In this document: positions 1 to 8,514 of the stretch, piece by piece
Position numbering within the stretch: position 1 is the stretch's first letter
Layout of the letters: each line of letters opens with the position of its first letter
Virus record (IMG/VR): IMGVR_UViG_3300031578_000044
Coordinates: 1 to 55,580 of that record
Direction: 5' to 3' (one strand)
DNA from: a virus
DNA: 55,580 bases
Program-made: the position numbers and the translations under genes
The notes under the pieces: generated by a model
Databases searched by the model: none
Told to the model about the DNA's origin: nothing
Seen by the model: the letters and a program-made list of their open reading frames with translations, nothing else

Positions 1-1014
1 CTGACGCAGACCACAAGCGGCATCGAGCCCGCTTACCTGGTGGTCTACAAGCGCCGCAAGAAGATTAACCCCAACGACGAAGACGTGTCCGTGGATTTCA
101 CGGATCTCATGGGGGACCGGTGGACGGAGTTCACCGTTCGGCATCACGGCTTTGCTCAGTGGCAGGCAGCCAACGGAAAAACGGACAAGGACCTCGAGGA
201 GAGCCCCTACTGGAAAGCCACGTCCAACGATGTGGACTGGGTTCAGAAGGTGAAGATGCAGGGAGCTGCGCAGAAGTGGATCTGCCATGCCATCTCAAAT
301 ACGACGAACCTGCCGGCCGACGTGGACATCGAGACCGTCAAGAGTGTCTACGAGGCAGGGTGGAAAGCTGGCTGCAAAGGGCTCACGGTTTACCGCGATG
401 GGTCGCGCTCAAACGTCCTCGGGGACAACCACCTGTTCGTGCAGCATGACGCACCAAAACGACCGGACCGTCTTCCATGTGAAGTTCAGCGCAGCAGCGT
501 CAAGGTGGGCCACGACGCCAAAGGGAACCCCATCATGGAGGACTGGCTGTTCTTCGTAGGGTTGTTTGAGGGCAAGCCTTTTGAGATTTTCGGTGGCACG
601 ACTGAGAACATCGAGCTCCCCAAGAAGGTCGAGAAGGGCGTCATCGTCAAGCGGACGTTCAAGAACGGCGGCAAGTACGACTTCTACTACGGTGAAGGCG
701 ACGATCCGACGAAGATCAAGAACATCGTGCGGCAGTTCGACAATCCCGACCAAGGGTGGGCGACGCGCATGATCTCACTGTCTCTGCGGCACGGTTCGCC
801 GATCCAGTACATCGTCGAACAGCTCGGACGAGACAAGGAGGCGGACATGTTCGCGTTCTCCAAGTGCATCGCTCGAGTGCTCAAGAAGTACATTCCCGAC
901 GGCACTCCTGCGACCGCCGAGAAAGTATGCCCCGGCTGTGGCGCTGAGGAGAGTTTCATCTACGAGGAAGGCTGCTCCAAGTGCCTCTCGTGTGGCGACA
1001 GCAAGTGCGGGTAG
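1..1014 (+). CDS. nrdJ: Class II (B12-dependent) ribonucleotide reductase, C-terminal part
   Basis: This reading frame is open from the first base and has no start in the window, so only the C-terminal part is present. It would reduce ribonucleotides to deoxyribonucleotides for phage DNA synthesis. The first residues carry the TSGIEP...YKRRKK segment typical of adenosylcobalamin-dependent reductases. Further on is the conserved block around AGWKAGCKGLTVYRDGSR, also characteristic of class II enzymes. The C-terminus has a cysteine cluster (CPGCG, then CSKCLSCGDSKCG). In this family such clusters bind zinc or act as the redox-active tail that re-reduces the active site. The family assignment is secure. 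Whether the upstream part is intact cannot be judged. Confidence 0.93.
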   Translation: MTQTTSGIEPAYLVVYKRRKKINPNDEDVSVDFTDLMGDRWTEFTVRHHGFAQWQAANGKTDKDLEESPYWKATSNDVDWVQKVKMQGAAQKWICHAISNTTNLPADVDIETVKSVYEAGWKAGCKGLTVYRDGSRSNVLGDNHLFVQHDAPKRPDRLPCEVQRSSVKVGHDAKGNPIMEDWLFFVGLFEGKPFEIFGGTTENIELPKKVEKGVIVKRTFKNGGKYDFYYGEGDDPTKIKNIVRQFDNPDQGWATRMISLSLRHGSPIQYIVEQLGRDKEADMFAFSKCIARVLKKYIPDGTPATAEKVCPGCGAEESFIYEEGCSKCLSCGDSKCG

Positions 1015-1020
1015 CGCCGA

Positions 1021-1194
1021 TCAGATGAAGAAGTCGATGACGGCGATCCCGCGCTCAGGGATCTCTTTCTCGGCTTCTTCATCTTCTCCATCCTCGGAAC
1101 GGTGACGACGCGGCAGATCGATCTCAAGCTCAAGGCGAGGTCGAGGTTGCGGGCGTTGGCGCTCGGGGAGGCGTCTGAGATGTCGGCGTTCCAT
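1021..1194 (-). CDS. Small hypothetical protein (57 aa), minus strand
   Basis: This short minus-strand frame starts at ATG (1194) and stops at 1021. It fills an interval of about 260 bases where the + strand has no gene. The product is arginine-rich in the first half and acidic in the middle (EDGEDEEAEKE), and it ends in a hydrophobic tail (RGIAVIDFFI). No Shine-Dalgarno sequence is visible upstream of its ATG. It is divergent from the gene at 1279, and the two share an 84-base intergenic region that contains a short palindrome. No function is assigned. It is called because it fills a real gap and has a plausible composition. Confidence 0.45.
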   Translation of the reverse strand: MERRHLRRLPERQRPQPRPRLELEIDLPRRHRSEDGEDEEAEKEIPERGIAVIDFFI

Positions 1195-1278
1195 GTTCAA
1201 TGAACGGGATCGAGTTAAGTCTTACACGGTTTGGGTCTCTTTTCACGTTTAGCAAGCCCCAGGTGGGTAAATTCCTTG
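1195..1278. promoter_or_regulatory. Divergent intergenic region with palindrome and TTTTC motif
   Basis: This is the only space between the minus-strand gene (start at 1194) and the + gene (start at 1279), so both promoters are probably here. Bases 1195-1205 form a palindrome, GTTCA-A-TGAAC, which could be a small operator. Bases 1240-1260 read TTTTCACGTTTAGCAAGCCCC and resemble the TTTTC-CTAT motif seen before several virion-block genes, about 40 bases before the + start. No other structure was seen. Confidence 0.35.
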
Positions 1279-1827
1279 ATGGCCGAGACATTCACAGGAC
1301 TCAAGGTGAAGGACTTCCTTGGGGTCTTCTACCGCGAAGATCGCCGCCTGATGCTCGCAGATGAGTTCGATGGCGTGCGGGACGTGGACGCTGAACTGGC
1401 CTCATACGAGGGTCAGGAGATCCGACTGCTGGCGCACCATCGCCCACTGGAGCCGGCAGACAACAACCGGTGGGGAGGTGGGTGCTGCATGTTGGAAAAC
1501 TCTGGGCACTGCCACTTCGGTCATCACGAAGATCCACGAAGAGCCTTCACGTTCAATTCCAAGGGCGTACTACGAAGGAGGGAAGACCGTTGGTATCTCG
1601 AACACGAAGAAGACGAAACCGAATGCTTGGTCGACTGCCTCGTCGGGCACCGCTCGCAGATCATCATCACGACGGTTCCCGATCTCGAGGGCCTCGAAGA
1701 GAAGGTGAAATCCTTCGACCCCTCCACAACACAACCCGAGACCCTCGACGAGATGGCTGAGCAGATCAAGAATTTGCGCGACACCCTCGCCGAAATTAAT
1801 CACCTGAAGAACGATATTGATGTCTGA
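1279..1827 (+). CDS. Hypothetical protein (182 aa) upstream of the RecD2-like helicase
   Basis: The function is not recognised. I start it at ATG 1279 because AGGTGG lies 12 bases upstream. An upstream in-frame TTG (1231) would add 16 residues but falls before the TTTTC motif. The product has a Cys/His-rich stretch in the middle (CCMLENSGHCHFGHH), which could bind a metal, and a heptad-like C-terminal helix (about residues 145-180). Its last 8 bases overlap the helicase start at 1820, so the two are probably translated together. Confidence 0.6.
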   Translation: MAETFTGLKVKDFLGVFYREDRRLMLADEFDGVRDVDAELASYEGQEIRLLAHHRPLEPADNNRWGGGCCMLENSGHCHFGHHEDPRRAFTFNSKGVLRRREDRWYLEHEEDETECLVDCLVGHRSQIIITTVPDLEGLEEKVKSFDPSTTQPETLDEMAEQIKNLRDTLAEINHLKNDIDV

Positions 1828-4189
1828 GTATCATGCAGGCCGAGTCAGGGCCGTCATTTTTGAGAACGCCGCGCAGTCGTTCTACATCATCGAGATGGTG
1901 CTCGATGGCCAAGCGACCGTAGATTCCACGGAGGCCAAAGGGACCACCGTGCGGGGCAGCGTTCCAGGCCTCGATGTGAAACCCGGATGTTGGTTTGGGT
2001 TTGAGGGGCACTGGGTCGATCACGACAAGTACGGGCGCCAACTCCTCATTGACCGCGCTCCTGTCATCGAGGGTTCGTGGGACTCCGAGAAGGCGCTCAA
2101 GATGTTGCAGAGCCACGGCGTCGGAGCGCGCACCTGCGACAGCTTGCACGAGCAGTTCGGCGACGACTTGCTCGACGCGCTTTCGGACGCCACGAAGCTC
2201 CAAACGGTGCCAGGGATCTCCGAGTTCTCCGCACAGCACATCGTCAGTCGATGGCGCGCTGTCCGGGCCATGTTTCAGAGTCTTGAGTTCCTCGGTGAAC
2301 TTGAACTCCCCAAGCAGCGCATCGAACAGATCTACGCGCACTTTGGAGACGAAGCCGAAGAGATGCTGTCCGAAAACCCTTGGGCTCTCGTTGAGATCGA
2401 CGGCATCAACTTCGACCAGGCCGATGAGGTTGCCCGTAAACTCAGTCTCGATCTCTCCAGCGAAAGCCGTATTCGAGGCGCCGCGCTCTACACCTGCAAA
2501 GCCAAGCGGGGCATGGGGCACCTCTACTTGAGCTCAGGCGAACTCGTGAAGGGCATCACCCACTACGCCCCTGAGATCGACAAGAGCAAGATCGCCCAAA
2601 CCCTCAAAGACCTCCACGACGAGAACCTTCTGCTCATCGACAACAAGACTCGTGAAGGGGTCACTGCGATTTACGAGCCATGGTTCTACCAGCTCGAGCT
2701 TGAGTCAGCCCGACTGTTGGCCGAACGAAAGGTGAGGGCCAGGATCACGGAAGAAGACCAAGCCGAGTACCTCGAACGCTTGGGGACTGTGGGACCCAAA
2801 AGCGAGAAGGCTGCCAAGCGCAAAGACGCCAAGATCAAAACGGTTGCGAAAGCTGCCATCAAAGAGTTCGCCGAAGGCGGCACTACCTCCCTGTCCGAGG
2901 CTCAGCTTGATGGTGCCGTCAACGCCATCACAGAGTCCCTGTCGGTTCTGACCGGGCTGCCCGGCACCGGCAAGACAACGACGCTCAGAGTCGTTGTGAA
3001 GGTGCTCCAAGACGCCGGTATCCCTTTCCTTTTGGCGGCTCCCACGGGCATTGCCGCCAAGCGCCTCACAGCCGTCACAGGGGCCGAGGCGTCCACCATC
3101 CACCGAGCCTTCGGAGCCAAGGGAAAAGACCGTGACGATGGTCGTGAGGCCACCTACGCGGGCATCGTGGGCTTCGGGGACCGGGAGGTGGATACCGACG
3201 GTTCACGGGAGTTCTGGGAGTTCTCCGCGCACCAACCGCACCCGGCCAAAGTCGCCATCATCGACGAGAGTTCGATGGTCGATCAGCACTTGCTGTTTCG
3301 AGTGCTGACCTGCACCGCGAAGGATTGTCGCATCGTGTTCGTGGGGGATGCCGCACAGCTCCCCTCAGTCGGTCCCGGCAATGTCCTGCGGGACCTGATC
3401 GACAGCGGCAAGATCCCCGTGACCGACCTACGGGAGATCTTCCGGCAGCACGAGGCCAGCGATATCGTCATCGCGGCCCATGCCATCAACCGTGGGGATG
3501 TGCCCGAGTTTGAGCACAAGAGTCGGGACTTTTCGGTGGTGGAAGTCCGTGACGAGAACAAGATCCTGGCGACGATCACGGCCACGGTCCAGAAGCTCTA
3601 CGACCTCAGGGTCAACTTCCAAGTACTCAGCCCGCGCCATGGGGGGACGCTCGGGGTCACGAGTCTCAATCTCCGCATCCGAGAGTTGCTCAATCCCAAG
3701 GCCCCCGGTCTCCGTGAAATGCGTCTCGGCTCCGAGATGATTCGCGAAGGGGATCGAGTCATGGTGGCGAAGAACAACTACCGGTTCGAGATTTTCAATG
3801 GTGATGTGGGGAAGGTCGTACGTCTGGACCCGAAGGCAAAGATCGTGGAAATCAAGATCCACGGACCGCCGGTGATGCACGTCCAGATGCCTTTCAAGGA
3901 GGCACCCTCACACCTGCGGATGGCGTACTGCACGACTGTCCATAAGAGTCAGGGGCAGGAGTACGACATGATCCTGATGCCCTGGACGAACTCGTTCCGG
4001 CATCAGTTACAGCGGAACTTGCTGTACACGGCCATCACCCGAGCCCGTAAAAAGGTCATTTTGGTAGGGCATCCCGAGGCGATGGCAAAGGCCATCGACA
4101 ACAACAAGGTCGATGCTCGCAACACGCTTTTTCCCGATCGGCTTCGGCATTTTATCGATCAGGGGTTGGTGCCCCGATCGAAGGGGTAA
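1820..4189 (+). CDS. recD2: RecD2-like superfamily 1 DNA helicase
   Basis: This is a 789-residue superfamily 1B helicase of the RecD2/TraA type, expected to unwind DNA 5' to 3' during phage replication or recombination. The N-terminal part has the helix-hairpin-helix-like region of RecD2 (around VPGISEFSAQHIVSRW), which separates RecD2 from the RecBCD subunit RecD. Walker A is GLPGTGKTT near residue 378 and Walker B is IIDESSMVD. The C-terminal motifs are TVHKSQGQEYD and YTAITRARKKVILVG. All expected motor motifs are present. I choose ATG 1820 over the TTG three bases earlier. It overlaps the preceding gene, and the next gene begins 17 bases downstream. Confidence 0.93.
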   Translation: MSEYHAGRVRAVIFENAAQSFYIIEMVLDGQATVDSTEAKGTTVRGSVPGLDVKPGCWFGFEGHWVDHDKYGRQLLIDRAPVIEGSWDSEKALKMLQSHGVGARTCDSLHEQFGDDLLDALSDATKLQTVPGISEFSAQHIVSRWRAVRAMFQSLEFLGELELPKQRIEQIYAHFGDEAEEMLSENPWALVEIDGINFDQADEVARKLSLDLSSESRIRGAALYTCKAKRGMGHLYLSSGELVKGITHYAPEIDKSKIAQTLKDLHDENLLLIDNKTREGVTAIYEPWFYQLELESARLLAERKVRARITEEDQAEYLERLGTVGPKSEKAAKRKDAKIKTVAKAAIKEFAEGGTTSLSEAQLDGAVNAITESLSVLTGLPGTGKTTTLRVVVKVLQDAGIPFLLAAPTGIAAKRLTAVTGAEASTIHRAFGAKGKDRDDGREATYAGIVGFGDREVDTDGSREFWEFSAHQPHPAKVAIIDESSMVDQHLLFRVLTCTAKDCRIVFVGDAAQLPSVGPGNVLRDLIDSGKIPVTDLREIFRQHEASDIVIAAHAINRGDVPEFEHKSRDFSVVEVRDENKILATITATVQKLYDLRVNFQVLSPRHGGTLGVTSLNLRIRELLNPKAPGLREMRLGSEMIREGDRVMVAKNNYRFEIFNGDVGKVVRLDPKAKIVEIKIHGPPVMHVQMPFKEAPSHLRMAYCTTVHKSQGQEYDMILMPWTNSFRHQLQRNLLYTAITRARKKVILVGHPEAMAKAIDNNKVDARNTLFPDRLRHFIDQGLVPRSKG

Positions 4190-4206
4190 ACCGAGGGAGG
4201 ACAGTC

Positions 4207-4644
4207 ATGGCCGAAGACGGACCGCAAGAGATAGACAAACGCCAGATCAAGGAGCGTCTTCGTCGCATCCGCGATGGGATTCGCATCACAAAGATCACCT
4301 GCAGCCGGGCAGTGAAAGGGCGCAATGGGGATTCGTTCGTAGCGTTCTCTGCGGCGTACCAGTCGGTGCAGGATGACAAGGGAGGGATGGGGGGAGACAC
4401 GCATGCCACCCCTGAGGAGGACGGGGCCTACGCGGCACAAGGCATCAAGATGAAGGACGCGAAACTCGCTCGGTACATGTTGTCGATGGAGTGCGACCTA
4501 GCGGCCCTTGAGTCGGCCGCAGCGAACGGCAGCATCAGTCCTCAGATGTTCCAAGACTCCGTCCGAGGGGTTCGAGAGACCTACAACCGACTCGTTCTGC
4601 GAGAGATGGGAGCGACCAATGGGAACGCCAGCGACCAAGCCTAA
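4207..4644 (+). CDS. Hypothetical protein (145 aa)
   Basis: This small protein, rich in charged residues, has no recognised domain. It starts at ATG 4207 after a strong ribosome-binding sequence (GAGGGAGGA), 17 bases after the helicase. The N-terminal half contains two basic helices (about residues 9-25), and the C-terminal part is predicted by eye to be helical (around LARYMLSMECDLAALESA). The end overlaps the next gene by 26 bases. Its position in the helicase/ssDNA-binding/RuvC/RecA run suggests a role in DNA metabolism, but that is context only. Confidence 0.7.
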   Translation: MAEDGPQEIDKRQIKERLRRIRDGIRITKITCSRAVKGRNGDSFVAFSAAYQSVQDDKGGMGGDTHATPEEDGAYAAQGIKMKDAKLARYMLSMECDLAALESAAANGSISPQMFQDSVRGVRETYNRLVLREMGATNGNASDQA

Positions 4645-5641
4645 GCCAGAGCCTCTCGCTATCCCCGTTGTGGATCTTGACCGTATCCGGGAGACCTACG
4701 CGGAACTCAAAGGGATGCAGGTCAAGCTTGACCCCAATCCCATTCTGTACGGGCCGAAACGGTTCAACAACCGAATCGCTTCCGTGCGGGCCATGCTCAA
4801 CCGGGTCGATCAGATCTTCCTCCAAGTCTCCGAGGACCTGCATCTCTTCAAGCGCATCATCAACGCCAAGCGCACACTCTACGATTTTGAGAAGCGCGAA
4901 CTCATGGTGAACGACACCCGGGTTCGGGTGGGTCGATCACAGGCCGAGCGCGAAGCCCTGGCCGATGTGCAGCTCAGAGACACCCTCGAGGACTTGGCCG
5001 AGCTCGAGCGGGCCGCTCACGACCTTGAGACCATGATGATCTCCATCAAGTCCAAGCGCACGGACCTCAAGGACGCGCAGGGACGGATGCGAGACCAGAT
5101 GAAGATGATTGAGCACGACCTCGGAATGGGGGCTCGATGGGGCTCCAACGCGGGGCCCTCTTTAGAGGCAGCGAGTGTCACTGACATCGACAGCATGCTC
5201 GCAGACGTGGATGCCAGCCTCGGTATTGTGGATGGCGACGACGAAGAAGAGGACGAAGAAGAGGACGAGGACGACGAAGAAGAGGAGAGCGAGGACGAAG
5301 AGGTCGTCGTGGACGATGCGGGCCAAGACCCCTCTCCTCATGCAGAGGAGCCCGTTCTGGTCTTCGGCGAAGAAGCCGAAGAGGACGAAGAAACCGAGAC
5401 CGAGGACGAAGAAGCCGAAGAGGACGAAGAAGCCGAAGAGGACGACATCGAAAAACTCTTGCCCGACGAAAAGGACGATGGGGATCTACCCGACGACGAC
5501 AACACGCCATCCGACGTGAGTTCGTTCCTCGATTCGATTGGCTCGAGTGACGAAGAAGATTCCGAAAGTGACGACGAAGACGACGCCGACGAGGTGATGG
5601 GCATTGAAAGCCTGATCGCTAGCCTCGCCGACGATGATTGA
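4619..5641 (+). CDS. Coiled-coil protein with long acidic C-terminal tail
   Basis: I start this 340-residue protein at ATG 4619, which has GGGAG just upstream. A longer in-frame start at 4508 lies deep inside the previous gene. Residues about 15-190 are helical and heptad-like, with many Leu/Glu/Arg repeats, which suggests a coiled coil. From about residue 200 (base 5218) to the end the protein is almost entirely Asp and Glu (runs such as EEDEEEDEDDEEEESEDEE). Acidic tails like this occur on DNA mimics, histone-chaperone-like proteins and partners of ssDNA-binding proteins. No family was recognised and the function is open. Confidence 0.7.
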   Translation: MGTPATKPKPEPLAIPVVDLDRIRETYAELKGMQVKLDPNPILYGPKRFNNRIASVRAMLNRVDQIFLQVSEDLHLFKRIINAKRTLYDFEKRELMVNDTRVRVGRSQAEREALADVQLRDTLEDLAELERAAHDLETMMISIKSKRTDLKDAQGRMRDQMKMIEHDLGMGARWGSNAGPSLEAASVTDIDSMLADVDASLGIVDGDDEEEDEEEDEDDEEEESEDEEVVVDDAGQDPSPHAEEPVLVFGEEAEEDEETETEDEEAEEDEEAEEDDIEKLLPDEKDDGDLPDDDNTPSDVSSFLDSIGSSDEEDSESDDEDDADEVMGIESLIASLADDD

Positions 5642-5660
5642 AAAGTTTCCGTCGTTTTTT
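5629..5660 (+). terminator. Weak candidate terminator after the acidic-tail gene
   Basis: CGACG (5629-5633) can pair with CGTCG (5650-5654), and six T residues follow (5655-5660). The stem is only 5 bp with a 16-base loop and begins inside the upstream stop region, so termination would be weak at best. Confidence 0.22.
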
Positions 5661-5729
5661 GCGCGTAGAAGAAATGAACAGGCAACGTCTAACCGACACT
5701 GCCCCTCACCAACGAAAGAGAACAAGACA

Positions 5730-6491
5730 ATGAGTGCATCAACTTTTGGATTCGGACAGAACGACGCCGGTATCGGCGGCAAAACCAAGAAGTTCAAGGC
5801 GGACGAGGGCAAGACCTACCGTCTCGGCTTCGTCTGGTGGCCCGGCATGGAAGAAGGCAAGAAGGTCACGACTGCGACCCTGACGCCTCCTGAGGGTGAG
5901 GACGATGAGAAGCTCACCCCCCACTTCATCGGAGCTCGCCAGTTCTACGTGGAGGGCGTCGGCTATGTCATCGACACCGGCCCTGAAATCGGACAGCTCT
6001 TGGGGCAGCAGTCCAAGCCCAAGATCGCCACCATCGTGGTCTCGTGGGCGCTTGGGAAGAAAGGACAGCCGACCAAGGAGTCGCTGTTCGAGGACCTTCC
6101 CGAGGTCATGCCGTGGATCTTCTCGGGCGACAAGTACGAGAAGCTCAAGAAGATGCACCTCTCGGGCTACCCCATGCACGAGTGGGATGTCCAAGCGGAC
6201 GTGGAGAAGGGCGGGGCTCAGTTCCAGAAGCTGACCTTCCTTCCTGCCAAGCAGTGCATCTTCAAGGAGATGCTCAAGAACGACAACGAGCGTGCGCAGG
6301 AGATCGCCAATCACATCATCGCGCAGGTCCGGGCTCTGGCCCCGAACCTCGAGGGTGAGATCGGTCGAAAGTACACGCTCGACCAGCTCAAGGAGAAGCT
6401 CGGTCACGAGGTCTCCTCACCGGTCGGCAATGCGGTGGCCGGCGGCGATGTCGAGGTGGACAACCTGCTCGGCTCGATGCTGGACGACTAG
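5730..6491 (+). CDS. Probable single-stranded DNA-binding protein
   Basis: This 253-residue protein probably coats single-stranded DNA during replication and recombination. It starts at ATG 5730 after GAAAGAG. An upstream in-frame ATG at 5634 would overlap the previous gene and looks less likely. The body is mixed, with many aromatic and basic residues (VWWPGMEEGKK, HEWDVQADVEKG, FQKLTFLPAKQ). It ends in a short acidic tail (VEVDNLLGSMLDD), a hallmark of phage and bacterial ssDNA-binding proteins that recruit partners. The layout recalls T4 gp32-like proteins in large phages. It sits just before RuvC-like and RecA genes. The call rests on tail, composition and context rather than a decisive motif. 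Confidence 0.5.
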   Translation: MSASTFGFGQNDAGIGGKTKKFKADEGKTYRLGFVWWPGMEEGKKVTTATLTPPEGEDDEKLTPHFIGARQFYVEGVGYVIDTGPEIGQLLGQQSKPKIATIVVSWALGKKGQPTKESLFEDLPEVMPWIFSGDKYEKLKKMHLSGYPMHEWDVQADVEKGGAQFQKLTFLPAKQCIFKEMLKNDNERAQEIANHIIAQVRALAPNLEGEIGRKYTLDQLKEKLGHEVSSPVGNAVAGGDVEVDNLLGSMLDD

Positions 6492-6509
6492 GTCTCGGTA
6501 GGGTTCCAG

Positions 6510-7154
6510 ATGCGGATTTTAGGTCTGGACCCGTCACTGAGGAACTACGGATGGGCACTCCATGACACGGAGGCAAGCGGCCCCGACCGATGTATCGATC
6601 GGGGCCGCTTTCAAACGGAGAAGAAACAGTTCTCAGACGAGATCGGTCGCTACATGCACCTGCGAGAGTGCCTCCGAGCGAAGATCCAAGAGCTTGAGCC
6701 CGACAACATGGGCCTCGAGCATCCCGTCATGAATGAGGACTACTCCGAGGGCATGTACGGACTGTTTTTGTTCACCATGGAAGCCATCAAAACCGAAGCC
6801 CAGAATCTGGTGCTTGTGGGACCCCCGCAGATCAAGAAGTGGGCGTTCGATTTCATGGACCGCCCCAAGGGTTGGAAGATGGGGAAAATGGACATGTGCA
6901 TGACCGCGTCCGAACACACGGGCGGCGGTAACTGGGACCACAACGAGGCCGATGCGTACATCGTCTCGATCTTCGCGGGTCGGTTCTGGAATTTCTACGT
7001 GGGCAATCTGAACGAAGACGAGCTCACACCGTACGAGTTGAAGACGTTCACCAGCATCAGGACCATCACGAAAGGCAAACGCGCCGGACAGCAAGAGGCC
7101 AAAGGTTTCTTGCACCGCGAGGGCGATCGCTTTTTCCTGTGGTCCGTGGAGTAG
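6510..7154 (+). CDS. RuvC-like Holliday-junction resolvase
   Basis: This 214-residue RNase H-fold nuclease probably cuts branched DNA made during recombination or before packaging. The first strand carries LGLDPSLRNYGWAL, with the family's first catalytic Asp at residue 7. A second acidic position follows in GLEHPVMNED (about residue 70). The C-terminal acidic motif is HNEADAYIVSIFAGRF (about residue 145), the usual Asp pair of RuvC-type enzymes. Its length fits a phage RuvC. It lies between the ssDNA-binding protein and recA, as expected for a recombination operon. Confidence 0.8.
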   Translation: MRILGLDPSLRNYGWALHDTEASGPDRCIDRGRFQTEKKQFSDEIGRYMHLRECLRAKIQELEPDNMGLEHPVMNEDYSEGMYGLFLFTMEAIKTEAQNLVLVGPPQIKKWAFDFMDRPKGWKMGKMDMCMTASEHTGGGNWDHNEADAYIVSIFAGRFWNFYVGNLNEDELTPYELKTFTSIRTITKGKRAGQQEAKGFLHREGDRFFLWSVE

Positions 7155-7164
7155 AAGGCTAGCC

Positions 7165-8514
7165 ATGGCGACAACAAAAAAGACCACGAAGAAGAAAGCA
7201 GCGACCAAGAAGAAGGCAGCCAAGAAAGCTCCTGCTCCCGCTGCTGCCCCCAAAAAGACGGCGAAGAAAACCACAGGGAAGACGAAGACCTCCGGGAAGG
7301 GAGGGAAAGCCTCGTCTCCCCTTCTCCAGGGCAAGGCGATGCTCAAGGACGCCCTCAAGTCGATGGACTGGAAAACAGACCTCGACCCGAAGCAGGCGAG
7401 AAAGTCCTTGCCGGTTCTCTCCACCGGTTCGACCGTCATCAACATCCTCATCAGCGGCAAGGCCAACGAGTACGGGGTGCTCCCCTGTCCGGGATTCCCC
7501 AAGGGCCGCATCGTGAACCTCTACGGCAAGGAGGGATCGGGCAAGACCACCATTGCACTCCAAACCGCGGTTCAGACGATCAAAGCCGGGGGCACCGTCT
7601 GCTACATCGACTGGGAGCACGAGATCGTGCCGGGCTATGCCATGGCCCTCGGGGTGCCCATCGGTGACGACTCCAAGTTCATGCTGTGTCAGCCCGACAC
7701 GCTCGATGAGGGTGTGGCGATCATCTGGACGATGGCATCCGCAGGCGTTGACCTGATCGTGCTCGACTCTGTGGGAGCCGGCGTTCCGAAAGCGTACTTC
7801 GAGAAGGCGATCAAGGAGACCGCCGAGCAAGGGCGTGTGGGGATGAACGCTGCGGTGTGGTCGGCCTTCTTGCCAAAGCTCAAGGGGCGCATCAGCAAGA
7901 CCAGCACGACCATCATCGGGATCTCGCAGATCCGCGACTCCATCAACACGATGGGCTACGGCGACAACTTCACAGTGCAGGGAGGCAAGGCATGGAAGTT
8001 CTACTCCGCGCTTCGCATTCGTCTCCAGCCGATGGGGGTTGAGAAGACCTCCGAGTACTCCTCCGTGGTCAACAAGACCGCCGATCAAGTCGTGGGGGTC
8101 AAGGTCAAGGTCAAGCTCGACAAGTGCAAGGTCTCTGCGCAGCAGAACAACGAGACCATGTTCTACATCCGCTACGGCGAGGGCATCGACGACCTTCGAT
8201 CCCTGATCGAAATCGGCATCGCCCACAAGGTCATCAAGAAGGCAGGGGCGTGGTTTGAGTGGCTTGACCCTGAGGGTGTCTCCTACAAATTTCAGGGTAT
8301 GGAGAACTTCCGCGGGGCGTTCGCCAAGGATGCAAGGCTCGCCAAGCTCCTTGAGAAACAGGTTCTTCCCTACCTCGGTTCCTCGAGCAGCAGTGTCGGG
8401 GAGGACGAGGAGGACGAGGAGGAGTTGTTCGGGAGCGATTCGTTCCAGAACGATGAGGAACTCAAGCAGATCCTGTCGTCCATCAGTTCCGAACCGGATG
8501 ACGAGCCCGCCTGA
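7165..8514 (+). CDS. recA: RecA-like recombinase with lysine-rich N-terminal tail
   Basis: This 449-residue RecA-type ATPase would form filaments on ssDNA and drive strand exchange. Walker A is YGKEGSGKTTIAL (about residues 122-134), followed by CYIDWEHEI and the Walker B-type strand LIVLDSVGAGVP. The later block GISQIRDSINTMGYGDNF corresponds to the RecA DNA-binding loop region. The first 52 residues are unusual: almost only Lys, Ala, Thr and Pro in KK-AA repeats, like the tails of histone H1 and HU-type proteins. The C-terminus is acidic (EDEEDEEELFG). The gene ends 1 base into the start of the next, so translation is coupled. Confidence 0.9.
   Translation: MATTKKTTKKKAATKKKAAKKAPAPAAAPKKTAKKTTGKTKTSGKGGKASSPLLQGKAMLKDALKSMDWKTDLDPKQARKSLPVLSTGSTVINILISGKANEYGVLPCPGFPKGRIVNLYGKEGSGKTTIALQTAVQTIKAGGTVCYIDWEHEIVPGYAMALGVPIGDDSKFMLCQPDTLDEGVAIIWTMASAGVDLIVLDSVGAGVPKAYFEKAIKETAEQGRVGMNAAVWSAFLPKLKGRISKTSTTIIGISQIRDSINTMGYGDNFTVQGGKAWKFYSALRIRLQPMGVEKTSEYSSVVNKTADQVVGVKVKVKLDKCKVSAQQNNETMFYIRYGEGIDDLRSLIEIGIAHKVIKKAGAWFEWLDPEGVSYKFQGMENFRGAFAKDARLAKLLEKQVLPYLGSSSSSVGEDEEDEEELFGSDSFQNDEELKQILSSISSEPDDEPA

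Noticed and set aside
5218-5641. Short repeated GACGAAGAAG-type units as a possible CRISPR or regulatory repeat array
   Set aside because: They are in frame, irregular, and explained by the Asp/Glu-rich tail of the protein.
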